DNA from: Zygnema cylindricum
Lineage: Eukaryota; Streptophyta; Zygnematophyceae; Zygnematales; Zygnemataceae
Length of the DNA stretch: 57,500 bases
Assembly (NCBI GenBank): GCA_037447655.1
Contig: JBBHKE010000386.1
Location: 1 to 57,500 of the forward strand
Direction: 5' to 3'
Part shown: piece after piece, positions 10,842 through 21,451 of the stretch
Position numbering within the stretch: the first letter of the stretch is position 1
Layout of the letters: each line of letters opens with the position of its first letter
Translations under genes and position numbers: made by a program
Notes under the pieces: model-generated
What the model was told of the DNA's origin: nothing
What the model saw: only the letters and a program-made list of their open reading frames with translations
Databases searched by the model: none

Positions 10842-11420
10842 CTGCACCATTTTTTTTACCGGTTTTTTTGTTAAACTCACCCTCTCAGTTTCCCTCTCCC
10901 TCTCTCTCTCCCACTCCCCCTTCCTTTCCATTTCCCTCTCCCTTTCCCTCTCCCCTCCTCCCTCCCTCCTTCCCCCCAACAACATCCAAAGCAATTTCAA
11001 TTCCAACTAATCAGATTTGAGAATGGAACCAAAACCAAATGCTCTTGCCGGCAGTCGCAAATTCTTGACGGCTTTGTGTGCACACACCCCAAACTCAATT
11101 TGGGGTCCTAAGAAGTGTACAATTTACTGGAATTCTTTTCCGGGTGTCCACATTGCAATTCCCGTAACAAAAATCAGAATTCACGACACATCCGTACCGT
11201 ACACACAATCCGCACTCAGTACATTAGCACAAAATTGATCTTGTCCGTACAGTACATCCAAATTGACTTGTACGAATTTCCTATTTTGCCGCCGCCACAC
11301 AATTCGGCGCGCTCTGTGGATTTGCTACACAATTCGTCAATTCTCATCGTACACTCTATCCGCACTCAATCGGGACACTAAGTACACTTTATCCGTACAA
11401 TACCGCACCTCGAAATTGAC

Positions 11421-11573
11421 CTGTACGGAATTCGTTTTCGCCACCGCCGCACATCCGTCGCTGTGAGGATCCATCGACGAGCACTTGTCGTGGCCGCCGT
11501 GGATATAGGCCCGCACAGGAAGTAGTGTGGATGGGAGGACTTTAGGGGCCCACACGTTTAAGTAGAGGCAATC
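11421..11573 (-). CDS. Esterase exon 2 (signature 2 and oxyanion region)
   Basis: Acceptor CTCCAG|GAT and donor CAG|GTCAAT, 51 codons, phase 0 at both ends. Joined to exon 1 it gives the family signature E-DCLYLNVWAP across the splice junction. AYIHGGHDK follows, the HGG motif that helps form the oxyanion hole. A diverged second copy of the exon start lies upstream at about 11664-11713. Confidence 0.85.
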
Positions 11574-11663
11574 CTGGAGCCACGTGGCAAATCAAAAAAA
11601 AAATGTACAGCGCAGAGCCAATTTCAAATAAACAAATTTAAAAAATTGGCAGATGAGACAAGG

Positions 11664-11713
11664 TTAAAAGGAGCGTAAATAGAGAGGCGATCTTGGAGCC
11701 ACGTGGCAATTTT
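11664..11713 (-). pseudogene. Degenerate duplicate of the exon 2 start, inside intron 1
   Basis: About 119 bp upstream of the exon 2 acceptor, the sequence TTGCCACGTGGCTCCA is repeated, then (A/G)GAT(T/C)GCCTCT, so the original and the duplicate share the acceptor and the first codons. In the duplicate the frame reads QDRLSIYAP where the real exon has DCLYLNVWAP; the Cys is lost. The AG has moved by one base, which would shift the frame if it were used. It could be a failed tandem exon duplication or an alternative acceptor. Confidence 0.65.
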
Positions 11714-11839
11714 TTACCATTTCGAAAAGTAAAAAAAAAAAAAATGTCAAACAAAAAAATCAAGGGAAAAATAGAAAACCAAAATCTCGATGACCCCAAT
11801 TATCCCAAAAAGTCCAAATACTCGAAGTGAAAAAGACAT

Positions 11840-11980
11840 CAATAGTAATAATACTTGCACCAATAATAACAATAACAATAACAAATTTTGATAGCAATAA
11901 CAATAATAATAATAATAACAATAACAATAACAATAACAATCACAATAACAATAATAGTATAATAATAATAATAATAATTA
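11840..11980. repeat. (AAT)/(AAC) microsatellite in esterase intron 1
   Basis: AATAATAACAATAAC repeats directly follow the exon 1 donor on the minus strand. They produce a Tyr/Ile/Val low-complexity tail if the donor is ignored. Confidence 0.9.
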
Positions 11981-11985
11981 TGTAC

Positions 11986-12375
11986 CTCAGAAGCTAAATC
12001 GGTATTAATGGTGATCGACGTCCCGTCGAGACAAACGTAACTGCAATATTTGGCGGGAGTCACCGCAAAATACGCCGGAGAGTCGTACGGAATTCTGTAC
12101 GGCTGAGGGGGCCGGAATCTGAGGTCGCCCAAGGGAGGCTGGGCGTACGGAATGCCCAAAAAGTGGATGACGTCACCATACCCCATGCAAACGGACCCCA
12201 TGACGTTGCCCAAGGGCAGGACACGTGTCAGGCTTTGGTCGAATACGGGGAGGGGGGAGAGGGAGGAGTTAGGAAGGGGGTTATGGAGAGAGAGGGAGGG
12301 AAAAGAAAGGAGAGAGGAGAAGAAAAGGTGAGAAAGAGTGAGGAGGGAGAAAGAGAGGGAGAGAGAAGGGGACAT
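11986..12375 (-). CDS. Esterase exon 1 (leader and amino-terminal domain)
   Basis: The ATG at 12375 sits in CCACCATGT, a good initiation context, and opens a Leu/Ser/Phe-rich leader (MSPSLSLSFSLLTLSHLFFS) like a signal peptide. Much of the leader lies in CT-rich simple sequence, so its exact form is less certain. Next come LPLGNVMGSVCMGYG and HFLGIPYAQPPLGDLRFRPP, the classical amino-terminal block, and a two-Cys segment (YCSYVC). The exon ends ...LASE at GAG|GTACAT, phase 0, 130 codons. An upstream in-frame ATG at 12507 exists but has a poorer context. Confidence 0.85.
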
Positions 12376-12943
12376 GGTGGATGAGAGAGGGGAGAGAAGC
12401 GAGGCGAGGGGAAGGGAGAGGAGAGGAAAAAAAAAAGAGATTACTGATACTATTTGTCGATATTCCGACAGTCTTTTATAGTGACATGTTTGGCACTTCC
12501 AATTCAAGCTCTAATCTGATTGGCTGTCGTGGAAAGCATTTGCGTATGTACTGTACTGTACTTTTCCCATCGCGAAAAATTGTACGGAAAGCACAAAACG
12601 TTCAAAAGACGTTCGCGGCTATCACCGACAACATAGCCGACGTGCCGACAAAGATTCTAAACGCAATCTTTTTGTCTACGTGGCGTAATTTTGACTGTTG
12701 ACAAAACCACCGAAAAATGCTCCGCGACTCCGATGGTCGTTTTTTCGGCATAGCATAAAAACACCAATAATTGAGAGGTGTCCGTAAAAGTACAATAAGT
12801 ACCTTTTTAATTTTTTAAGCGACATGCTTAGCTGGCATCTACGCTTTGACTTTACGCAAAATTTGCGGCGATTCTCCGTACATTATGCGGGTACACAGAA
12901 TCTATGAGTACGGCCCCATGTATGTGTAACTTACCGAACTTAC
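12376..12943. other. Upstream region of the esterase gene; holds a repeat also found at 17954
   Basis: Probable 5' flank of the esterase gene. No TATA box could be chosen with confidence. 12718-12815 (TCCGCGACTCCGATGGTCGT...) matches 17954-18050, and 12830-12900 matches 19015-19095. The same dispersed repeat therefore lies on both sides of the family D element. Confidence 0.5.
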
Positions 12944-13515
12944 TGTTATAACAGGATCATGTAAATCAATTATTCACCAGCGGAAGCATTCACAAATTTC
13001 AGACATCAGAAATTCACAGATAACAAAGGAACTCGACCATAACCTACAAGGAGGATCAACTCTCGCCAAATTGATAAAAACCTCTCTCTCACTACGCCTC
13101 AATATACTCCTTCAAACGTCACGTAACAATACCACGGTACACGATTAGAAACGCGTAAGAGTTAACGTGGTGAAAACATCCGACCGACAACTGCGAACCG
13201 ACTTGAACTACACGGTACAACTACACAAGTCAACCACGAACCGACTTGAACCACACGGTACAACTAGAACTTACGTGAACTGAAATGACCAAACATTTTC
13301 CACGTCACTTCAATAGTACAACTAGAACTCGCGTGAAACGAAACGAACAAACAATTTCTACGTCACTTCAAATATCCAGCGACGAAACTACTTCGTCGCT
13401 AACTTCTACGTCACTTCAAATATCTAGCGATGAGACTATTTCGTCGCTGGTCGTCGCTACTTTAGCTACGAGAATGTCTCGTTGCTAAATGAGTTCTCAG
13501 TACAAAATCCTAACA
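12944..13515 (-). mobile_element. Family D 3' LTR
   Basis: Near-identical over most of its length to 17216-17952. Shared parts include CGTCACGTAACAATACCACG, two CTACGTCACTTCAAATAT blocks and the terminal CAAAATCCTAACA. It is shorter because of an internal deletion. The left border (TGTTATAACAGG) is inferred by comparison. Confidence 0.75.
13374..13495. repeat. Triple hairpin block in the family D LTR
   Basis: Three inverted repeats in series: AGCGACGAA-ACTAC-TTCGTCGCT, AGCGATGAG-ACTAT-TTCGTCGCT, and TAGCTACGAGA-ATG-TCTCGTTGCTA. The first two belong to a duplicated unit beginning CTACGTCACTTCAAATAT. The same block occurs at about 17815-17930. Confidence 0.85.
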
Positions 13516-16500
13516 TTCCCCCTCTTACTGAGACACTCAAAGCCCCCTCTTACTCCATGCCTACTAATTTCTTTCCCATTTCATATACTTCTTTTGGTGC
13601 TGTCAGTACACGCTCAAAAGAACGTACATAAACGTCAACCGGAAAACTCCTCGACAAAGTGAAACAAAATCGGCTGTACAAATGTACGCCGCAACCCAGA
13701 AACAAATCTACTCCTCAAATCAGAACAAATATTACTACGATCATTATGACACAAAACCGTACAGTGACCGGGACCCTCCATACATACACTTCAAATAAGA
13801 CAAGACACAAATAACTCTGACACTTAAAATCAATACTTAAACTAAGCGTACAATGGTTGCTAAGCTGCCAACCGACGTTAACACAAATCCCACAATGTAA
13901 AACTTAACAATCCCCTTCTCAATGTGGGAATTGTCAAACCACCACTTCAACTCCAAAATAACATAAACGAACTTACACAAAACAACAAAAGACAAACTAG
14001 ACGACCACGCGACAAACACGCTACAGCCAATTATAAATTTGAGTCTAATAATCCCCCTCTCAAACTTGTAATGATTAAACCAATCACAACTTAAAACTTC
14101 CCCTCCGTAAAGCATCATGAAGTATACTTAAACAACAAATTAAAACACCAGATTAATGTACGAAACAAAGCATCAAGTGTCCAACATAAGAAACAGTTAT
14201 ATCTCCTCGCGATTTTTCCAAAAAACGCCAAATCGAATAATCCTCCGACAAAATCCTTGCAAACTTCAATCAACTCCAAATGTCGTAGCCTCCTCTGAAA
14301 CGTTACAACTTGATTGCGATTTTTTTCCTTCAATCACCATTCAAAATTCTTCCGTAACTTCACTCGTCAAAATTCACGCATACGCCACTTGGCGCTTCTC
14401 CATTTGTTCTTAGAATCTCAAAAGAAAACAAAATGCCGCTCCAAAAAACACGTACCAGGGCGGTGAAATTTCGAAATCAAAATAAATGAAAAGTCCACGC
14501 CGCAAATTCACGTCAAATAACTCCGCGTCACAACCTCCATCAGAATTAGCACTTCCTAACATATTTTTTTTCGTCAACTGAAACCATAGTCACATCCACA
14601 TGGTACCATAAGGTACCGAAAGATCCGCGTAAACAAATTTTAATAACTCAATGACCGACAAAATCTGACTACGACCAACACGGCCGCCTGAATATCCGAC
14701 ATCATCGTTCATTCCCTAATATACGTCAAGCGTCCAACCGGCTCTTCATACGGAACGACTTGTCCTCCAAAAATAAACTTCAATTTTTTCCTCTTTCTCA
14801 ACACTCTTCTCTTCTACCGCCTCCAATATCGTTTCCCACTCTTCAACCTCTCTTAATTTAGAAAATGACTGTGGGCTTCCAACAACATTCTCGCAAACAA
14901 AATTCTCAACAGTTAAAGTTGATTTTTCCTCACATCAAAAAATAAAATGAAGCGAGTTTGAAATCTTTTCTCCTTGCCAAAAAATAAGAAAGCTTATTCG
15001 GCCTTTTCCCCCTCATAACTTGAATCTCATTTGAACAAATTTGTTCTCTCCCTTTATCTTCCTCCGATTCGGATTTGTTAAATCTAAATTAGAACTCGAT
15101 TTAAAACCTTTAAATTTCCGAGAATTCAAAAACACTCGAGAAATAAAAATTTCACCACTCCAATCATCAATGTAAAATTCAATGTCACTCTTAATGTCAA
15201 CATTTTCCTTCAACTATTCAAACCGAAATGGACATGCGCTTTATCCTCCAATGCGGAATGCGCAATGGACAAGAAATCATGAATTTGGGCTCTCCTCATA
15301 AAAAAAAAATCATATTTTTCTCTCATTCTTCATCTCCTCTCATCGAATTAATCATTAATATGTGAATCGGAAAATTATAGTCCGTCGTCGGTATAGTTCT
15401 CAAACTCAAAATAATTTGTAAATTCAACACGGCCGCAACTTACACCGCGATCACCTCAATCGCCATTTTTGCGATCTCTTCCACTACCGACATAGTTTAA
15501 CAAAGTAAAAAAAAATGTTCTCAAGCTCTTTAAATGCCACCTCTCCTCCTCGGAATTCTAAGTCACAGTTTACCTCTTCTCTTTCTTCACATACTCGTCT
15601 CCTCCACTCTCATCTCCATTTCCATCAAAATAGGAACTTGAATTATCCTGATCTTCCAAATTAGTCGCTCTCCATACATCCGAATTCTTCCTCAAATGAA
15701 ACTAAAAAAAATGGTTTCTCCAAACAAACGTCGAAGCCGCCAAGAGGGAAGGGGTACTCTTCTTCCTTCCGCGAGAATAATCTCTCACTACCTCCACTTC
15801 GTCTCTGCTCTTATCTTAATTCAAACCCAAAACAAAATCTGACTTCTCTTTTTCTTTTTCTTCATCTTCGTCAATATTTTTTTCAATCCTCCTCTTTGTC
15901 AATAAATGGCCAAAACAGCCAGTAAAGCAACCGGTCTTTCGCTAACATGAAACTCCTCTTCTTCTTCCTAATCATGGACACATTAAAACTTCACTTCAAC
16001 AAAATCCACAAAAAAAACGTGCAGTCATTGACAAAAATCAAATAAATTCGTACACACTCGAACTGCGAACAGAAATTGAGAATGCCAAACTTGAATGACT
16101 CTTCTTACAAACTGACCGGCGATTTAGGTAATCGCCACACCATTCACCTCGATCCACTTCGAATAACGTCTTCAATAAATGAACGTACAAAAGTACGAAA
16201 TAAAACTCCCTCCAAAAAAAGATCTTCAAAATGTCGAGATTTATTTTCAACTCACGACAACACACTTACTTTCTTCTTCATAAACCACTCCTTTACACCT
16301 CAATCAATATACCACATCGGCAACTTCATTTCTTCCCCCAAAAGAAATTTATCTTCTTCTCTTTCATCAAATCACTCTTTTTAATAAACTTCTCATCACA
16401 CTTTTCTTCACTCCTCTCTTCAGTTTTTAATTCACTCTTCTCTTCTTCACCTTCTTCGACTTCATCGACTACTTCTTCGGATTCTTCATCTACTTCTTCT

Positions 16501-16743
16501 TCATCATCTTCTTCTTCTTCTACTTCAAATAAAGAATCACCTCCATCCGGATCGGGATCCGGTTCATTCATCAAAAGATAAATGAATTTTCTTCCTCCCA
16601 TCTCAATCTGGATTTCCTCATCGGATTGATTTTAATTCACTCTTCTCTTCTTTGCCTTCTTCGCCTCCTTTAACTTCTTCGAACTCTTCTTCTTCGACTT
16701 CATAATAAGTATCACCTCCATCATCATAATATCCACAATAATT
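13516..16743 (-). other. Family D internal region without recognised genes
   Basis: Only short open frames occur, none with gag zinc knuckle, DSGA protease, HHCC or DDE integrase, or YVDD motifs on either strand. 13600-15000 is moderately GC-rich, and 15500-16600 is CTTCTT-rich on the plus strand. Confidence 0.55.
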
Positions 16744-17165
16744 GTTGTCAAAAGAAAAACAACCTTCACCTCATCTTCAGTCTTTGTTTTACTCTTCGTC
16801 TTCAATCTACATCTTCGTCTTCGTCTTCCACTTCGTCTCCAATTTTCATCTTCGTCTTCAGTCTTTGTCTTCTACTTCGTCTTCATCTTCGACTTCCGTC
16901 TTCATCTTCGTCTTCTGTCTTCGTATTCGTCTTCAAACTTCGTCTTCGTCTTCACTCTACGTCTTCAATCTTCGTCTTCGTCTTCCACTTTATCTTCAAT
17001 CTTCGTCTTCAGTCTTCGACTTCTTCTTCGTCTTCATCTTCAACTTCCATCTTCATATTCGTCTACAAACTCCGTCTTCTTCTTCTCTCTTCGTCTTCGT
17101 CTTCTCTCTTCATCTTCAGTCTGTCGTCTTCGTCGTCAATCCTTTTCGTCTTCAATCGTCTCCAT
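16744..17165 (-). repeat. GAAGACGAAGA-type minisatellite inside family D
   Basis: About 400 bases of imperfect (GAAGAC)(GAAGAT) repeats on the minus strand (TCTTCGTCTTC on plus), just behind the primer-binding site. Read as protein it gives acidic or Phe/Ser-rich low complexity, depending on frame. 16420-16600 is a second acidic low-complexity stretch. Confidence 0.85.
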
Positions 17166-17201
17166 CTCAATCATCAAAACACTCATGGAGCACTACAACC
17201 T

Positions 17202-17215
17202 GCTCCGATACCAAT
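17202..17215 (-). other. Family D primer-binding site (tRNA 3'-end type)
   Basis: ATTGGTATCGGAGC on the minus strand, directly after the LTR. It is the usual Ty1/copia site complementary to the 3' end of initiator tRNA-Met (TGGTATCAGAGC in plants), with G for A at one position. Confidence 0.75.
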
Positions 17216-17952
17216 TGAAAGGATCGAATAATAAAACATTGAGTGCAAATGCCAGCGGAAGCATAAATGAATAAAACACACACAAGAGAAAGATTACCCC
17301 AAGGAAGCCAATATATTCCACGTAGAACTTTTCTTACATAATTTCCTCACACCCTCAAAACACTCTCACTTCTAACTCCACTTAATGAAATAGAAGATAC
17401 TCTTCACTACCCTCCTCTAACTCTTCAAGAAACATCACAAAGCTGTCAAACTCTCTCAACTCCTTGAACTCCTTCATAACCTACAAGGAGGATCAACTCT
17501 CGCCAAATTGATAAAAACCTCTCTCTCACTACGCCTCAATATACTCCTTCAAACGTCACGTAACAATACCACGGTACACGATTAGAAACGCGTAAGAGTC
17601 AACGTGGTGAAAACATCCAACCGACAACTGCGAACCGACTTGAACTACACACTACGACTACACAAGTCAACCACGAACCGACTTGAACCACACGGTACAA
17701 CTAGAACTTACGTGAACTGAAATGACCAAACATTTTCCACGTCACTTCAATAGTACGACTAGAACTCGCGTGAAACGAAACGAACAAACAATTTCTACGT
17801 CACTTCAAATATCCAGCGACGAAACTACTTCGTCGCTAACTTCTACGTCACTTCAAATATCTAGCGACGACACTATTTCGTCGCTGGTCGTTGCTACTTT
17901 AGCTATGAGAATGTCTCGTCGCTAAATGAGTTCTCAGTACAAAATCCTAACA
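17216..17952 (-). mobile_element. Family D 5' LTR
   Basis: On the minus strand it starts TGTTAGGATTTTGTACTGAG and ends CGATCCTTTCA next to the primer-binding site, the usual TG...CA borders. It matches 12944-13515 but has about 165 extra bases (roughly 17285-17470) that the other copy lacks. Three hairpin-forming blocks lie near its start (17815-17930). Confidence 0.75.
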
Positions 17953-17953
17953 T

Positions 17954-18424
17954 TGTTCCGCGACTCCGATGGTCGTATATTCGGTAGAGCATAGAAACAC
18001 CAATAATTGAAAGGCCTCCGTAAAAGTACGGTACTGTACCTTTTCAATGTTTTATTAGTATATGTTTCATTCGTACTATGCGCACGGAAAAGTATTTTGA
18101 AAAAGAATGCATGTGCGCATTATTCAAAATTTCACATTTTTTAAAATGCGTTGATCCACTTTGATTTAATTATAATAATAAAAATACGAAGTTTTTTATC
18201 AAAAGTACTTCTACAACTTAGAGTATGTGCCCATGTGTTAACGTACCGGGTTTTTTGTACGAAGGAGAGTGCTCCCAGTTTTTTTCATTGCCCATCACGC
18301 GCATGTACGTAAAAAAATTGCAGTTAATGAAGTTAACTCAAAAAAACGTTTACATCAACATTTGGTACTGTTTAACTAGCGTCAATTATTCTAATGCCGA
18401 ATATTTATAGATAGTGCAATGTAA
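17954..18424. repeat. Dispersed repeat, copy of 12718-12815
   Basis: TCCGCGACTCCGATGGTCGT, then ACACCAATAATTGA and CGTAAAAGTAC match the sequence left of family D. The remainder, to 18424, is AT-rich with no gene recognised. Confidence 0.55.
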
Positions 18425-18716
18425 AAATGTGTCATTCCCTACTAAAACTGCTCATTATTTGGTAAGGACGTACAAAATATGTGTTAGAGAATGGCGTCGA
18501 AAGGAAAATCTGAGTGTGTCGCATGGAAATGCGTACTCAAATTTGATTCCAAGTCAAAAAGACAAGGGGAAATGTGTCAGTCCGTACTAGAACTGCTCAT
18601 TATTTTGTACAGATGTACAAAATTAGTGTCAGATAATGGCGTCGACAGGGGAAATGGCGTCGACAGGGGAAATTTCGTCGCACGGAAAAGAGTACTCAAA
18701 TTTGATTACAAGTCAT
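18425..18716. repeat. Tandem duplication of about 145 bp (repeat R3)
   Basis: The block with ACTGCTCATTATTT, ATGGCGTCGA and GTACTCAAATTTGATT occurs twice head to tail (about 18428-18570 and 18572-18715). The short GGCGTCGACAGGGGAAAT unit is repeated again in the second copy. A diverged single copy lies inverted at about 43855-44065. Confidence 0.7.
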
Positions 18717-19117
18717 AAAAGACGAGAGAAAATCACGAGAACGTGTTTTCACCTATTCAGGCATCGAATATGTGAACACGACTTTCGCGGTTACTCTAAA
18801 TAAATGGGAAACTGTATCGATATCGTAACTTTAACAGCGATTCACGGTGTACTTTCAACAATTTTTTAGAAATTTTGTACATTACGTCCGTACACTTTAC
18901 CCGTACACGAAAAGTATACGAAATTTACGAAAAGTTCAAAAACCCTAAAAATAATGCAATATCGTAAAAATTTCAAAATTTTAACGAATGAAATCTCTAA
19001 ACTTTTATTTGAAATGCTTCGCTAGCATCTCCGATTTGACTTTTAGCAATAATTGCGGCGATGCTCCAAATCTTTATGCGGTACACCGAATCTGCTTAAT
19101 ATAGGGTTAATCACCAT
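18717..19117. other. Intergenic, no gene recognised
   Basis: GTAC-rich AT sequence. Contains a family M-like end (AGCGATTCACGGTGTAC, about 18837) and the repeat shared with 12830-12900. Confidence 0.4.
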
Positions 19118-19215
19118 AGGGCGTGTTCCCATGTAACCGAAACTTTGAAACGTTACTTTGGATTTAGCGCAGATTTTACGGTGTACTTTTCAAAGTGTGC
19201 CTATGTCAATCTTTA

Positions 19216-20169
19216 GGGGGTGTCCCCATATAATCGGTACTTTGATAAAGTATTTTGGACTGTAGTGAAGATTATCCGTACTACTTTGAAGAGCGCCCCA
19301 ATGTGCGAAAATCAAATCGGAACTTTTTACATGTGACGGTTGTAGACGTAGGTACATCTTGTGACGATTGAAGCCGACTACGAAACTTTTGACGATTGGT
19401 GACGCCAACAAAAACAACGACAGTGGTAGACGTCTAGATTTTTGTGAAATTGTAGACGTTTAGGGTTTGGTGACATTGTGACGTCACGCTCACTCGTGAC
19501 AAGGTCGACGTCACTTATTCAAGAACTTTCTGCCATGGCTTCCCGATTTCGTTTTTTCGACTTTTTTCAATCGATTTGCCATAAAAAAAAAAACCTAAAA
19601 ATTATAAAAATAAAATAAAAATCAAATATCTTTCATATTATAGCAATATTGTTGTGTCTCATTCTAAAAAGGGTGAGATGACAGCGATAGTGTGAGAGGA
19701 AGAGGGGAGAGGCGACGACGACGCAAAATTTTGAAAAAGACCCATAAATGCAAATGGAGGTCCGAGACCCCCTGCAATTTTTTTTCTGTACATGCGCGTG
19801 ACACGCACGGTGAAAAATAGAGAGGACTCTCCTTCGCCATAAAAATTTCCCTCTCGCGTGACGCGTGCGTGGGTTGTTTTTCATTCGTTGTTTGGGATGT
19901 ACTTTAACTAAAAACACCCCCTCAAGGTGATTTTAAAAGAAGTTTTTTTTTTTGGCTGGATTCTCTTGCCCATGGGTCGAGAAGGGGAAAACGCCAAAAT
20001 GCGTTTACATGACGACAAACACGCGGTACATTCAAAAGTATGAATTGACGTTCACTATACTTCGGTAAAAGCGATTTTCTCGTGCGGCTGAAGTTTTTGT
20101 CGAATTGCCCTGGATTTCTGGGCAAAAAGACAGAGAAAAGTAGATACTTTAAAACATGGGGACACCCCC
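19216..20169. mobile_element. Family E element, type 1, with TTA target duplication
   Basis: 954 bp bounded by GGGGGTGTCCCCATAT and, inverted, ACATGGGGACACCCCC. TTA flanks both ends (19213-19215 and 20170-20172). The 3-bp TTA/TAA duplication with GGG-starting ends is typical of PIF/Harbinger MITEs. Homologous to 28626-43550 (interrupted) and 44545-45454. Subterminal TTGTAGACGTC-like words recur. Confidence 0.75.
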
Positions 20170-20185
20170 TTACTTACGCCTTCAT

Positions 20186-20384
20186 TACACCGCCAATCGC
20201 TATTAGAGTATATAACGCCAATTCGGTGCCCTTTTTTCAAAAAAAAACCTGAAATACAATTAACAACGCTATTTAAGTAGGTGGACCATAATCTGCCACG
20301 TCTCAGGTACTAAATTAGAATCAATTACGCTAAATTTTTTTTGATGCTATTTAATCTTTGACTCTAATAGCGATTGGCGGTGTA
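20186..20384. mobile_element. MITE family M, complete 199-bp copy
   Basis: The 24-bp ends are perfect inverted repeats beginning TACACCGCCAATCGCTATTA. The element is bounded by TA on both sides. No coding capacity. The reference copy for the fragments at 6959, 23893 and the interrupted copy at 27527. Confidence 0.8.
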
Positions 20385-20844
20385 CTTCGAAAATGTGATA
20401 GTTGTAGACGTCGCCAATATCTTGCGACACCTTTAGACGTCAACAAACTGCGGACATTTGTACACTAGAACGAGCTCGTGACATACTGCAGACATTTGTC
20501 GACGCCAACGAGCTCCTGACATTTGTAGACGCCCACACGTGGACAACATAAGCGATCGCATACGTCTACAAATAGGTTGTACAGTATTGTAGTGAAAGTG
20601 TCATTGAATGTTCAACGTGACATTGTAGACGTCACGCTTTCTTTCACTACCATCTGCGTAGTTCTGGCGGATCCTGTCCGGCTGCTTGTCCATACAACCA
20701 AACAAACCTACGAATTGTTTGCAAACGGACAAACAACTTTAATTTCAAGTACTCTCCAAACTGCAAAAAAAAAAATGAACAGGTATGACGCATGCAAACT
20801 AGGTTTTCTATTCGTCAATAGGGTAGTATTTTGATAAAAATCAG
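20385..20844. other. Internal part of the family E type 2 element, rich in GTAGACGTC words
   Basis: TTGTAGACGTCGCC, TTGTAGACGCCC, ATACGTCTACAAA and ATTGTAGACGTCACG recur within 250 bases on both strands. They look like subterminal motifs. No gene seen. Confidence 0.5.
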
Positions 20845-21062
20845 ATCGCGATTTGATTCCAGTGCAAGTGTGAAGATGAGTTGGAAGTGGGTTGCGATGA
20901 TGATAACGCCAAATTATCGTATCTTCCAAGTTCCAAGATGAAGCAAAATGTACTTGTGCTTTTGCCCATTTTTCTTACGGCGTAATATTTTCTCGTTGGA
21001 ACTCCAATTTTCTGTGAAAACGACAAAAAAAAACCCTTACTTAAACACATGGGAACACGCCC

Positions 21063-21448
21063 TTTTTGTCCAATTCGTAGGGAATCCGATTTTTTTTCCG
21101 AAAACTACGTAGAATTCGCTTATTTCGTAGTCTCGCGAATTTTGTACCTTTTCTTGTACGAATTGTACAAAAAAATACGACAATGTAGGGAAAGCATGAC
21201 CCTAAATATCCTAAAACGATATGAAAAAATGTACGGATGATATATGGAAATGTACGATGCTATACGGAAACCGTTCCTTGATAAACGTAAAAGTACATAA
21301 AATTTAAGACTGGTTATACTTCAATTTACGGGAACATACGAGAATGTACCCTGAAAACCCTAAAATCGTGCTTAGATAACTCTAAAATGCACAGAAATGT
21401 ACTATAGTGTCAATAAATGTACGACAAATGTAAAGCAGTTGTACAAAA
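21063..21448. other. Intergenic, no gene recognised
   Basis: AT-rich with many GTAC(G) words. The open frame at 21049-21240 has no recognisable motif. Confidence 0.4.
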
Positions 21449-21451
21449 TAA

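Larger units (their letters stand above)
12944..17952 (-). mobile_element. LTR retrotransposon family D, large non-coding element (LARD-like)
   Basis: Two long direct repeats (12944-13515 and 17216-17952) flank about 3.7 kb. On the minus strand the order is 5' LTR, a primer-binding site matching the 3' end of initiator tRNA-Met, the internal region, a purine tract (AAGAGGGGGAA) and the 3' LTR. I find no protease, integrase or RT motif on either strand. It is most likely non-autonomous and needs proteins from a helper. A perfect 5-bp target duplication was not found. Confidence 0.7.
19119..21062. mobile_element. Family E element, type 2 (PIF/Harbinger-like ends), with a nested type 1 copy
   Basis: Perfect terminal inverted repeat: GGGCGTGTTCCCATGT at 19119 and its complement ending at 21062. 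Its right arm (20845-21062) is an inverted copy of 24489-24720. The type 1 element at 19216-20169 and the MITE at 20186-20384 lie inside. The outer target site is not clean (ATA against TTT). No transposase is encoded. Confidence 0.65.

Noticed and set aside
16231-17218. Ser/Phe-rich and Glu-rich frames of 90-158 codons
   Set aside because: Low-complexity translations of CTTCTT/GAAGAC repeats inside family D, with no domain.
13285-17925. Two near-identical 67-codon frames (13285-13488 and 17722-17925)
   Set aside because: They lie in the two LTRs of family D; the repetition is that of the LTR and not a duplicated gene.
12939-17957. Target duplication of family D
   Set aside because: CTTAC and TTGTT differ. 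The left border of the 3' LTR is uncertain, so no duplication is claimed.
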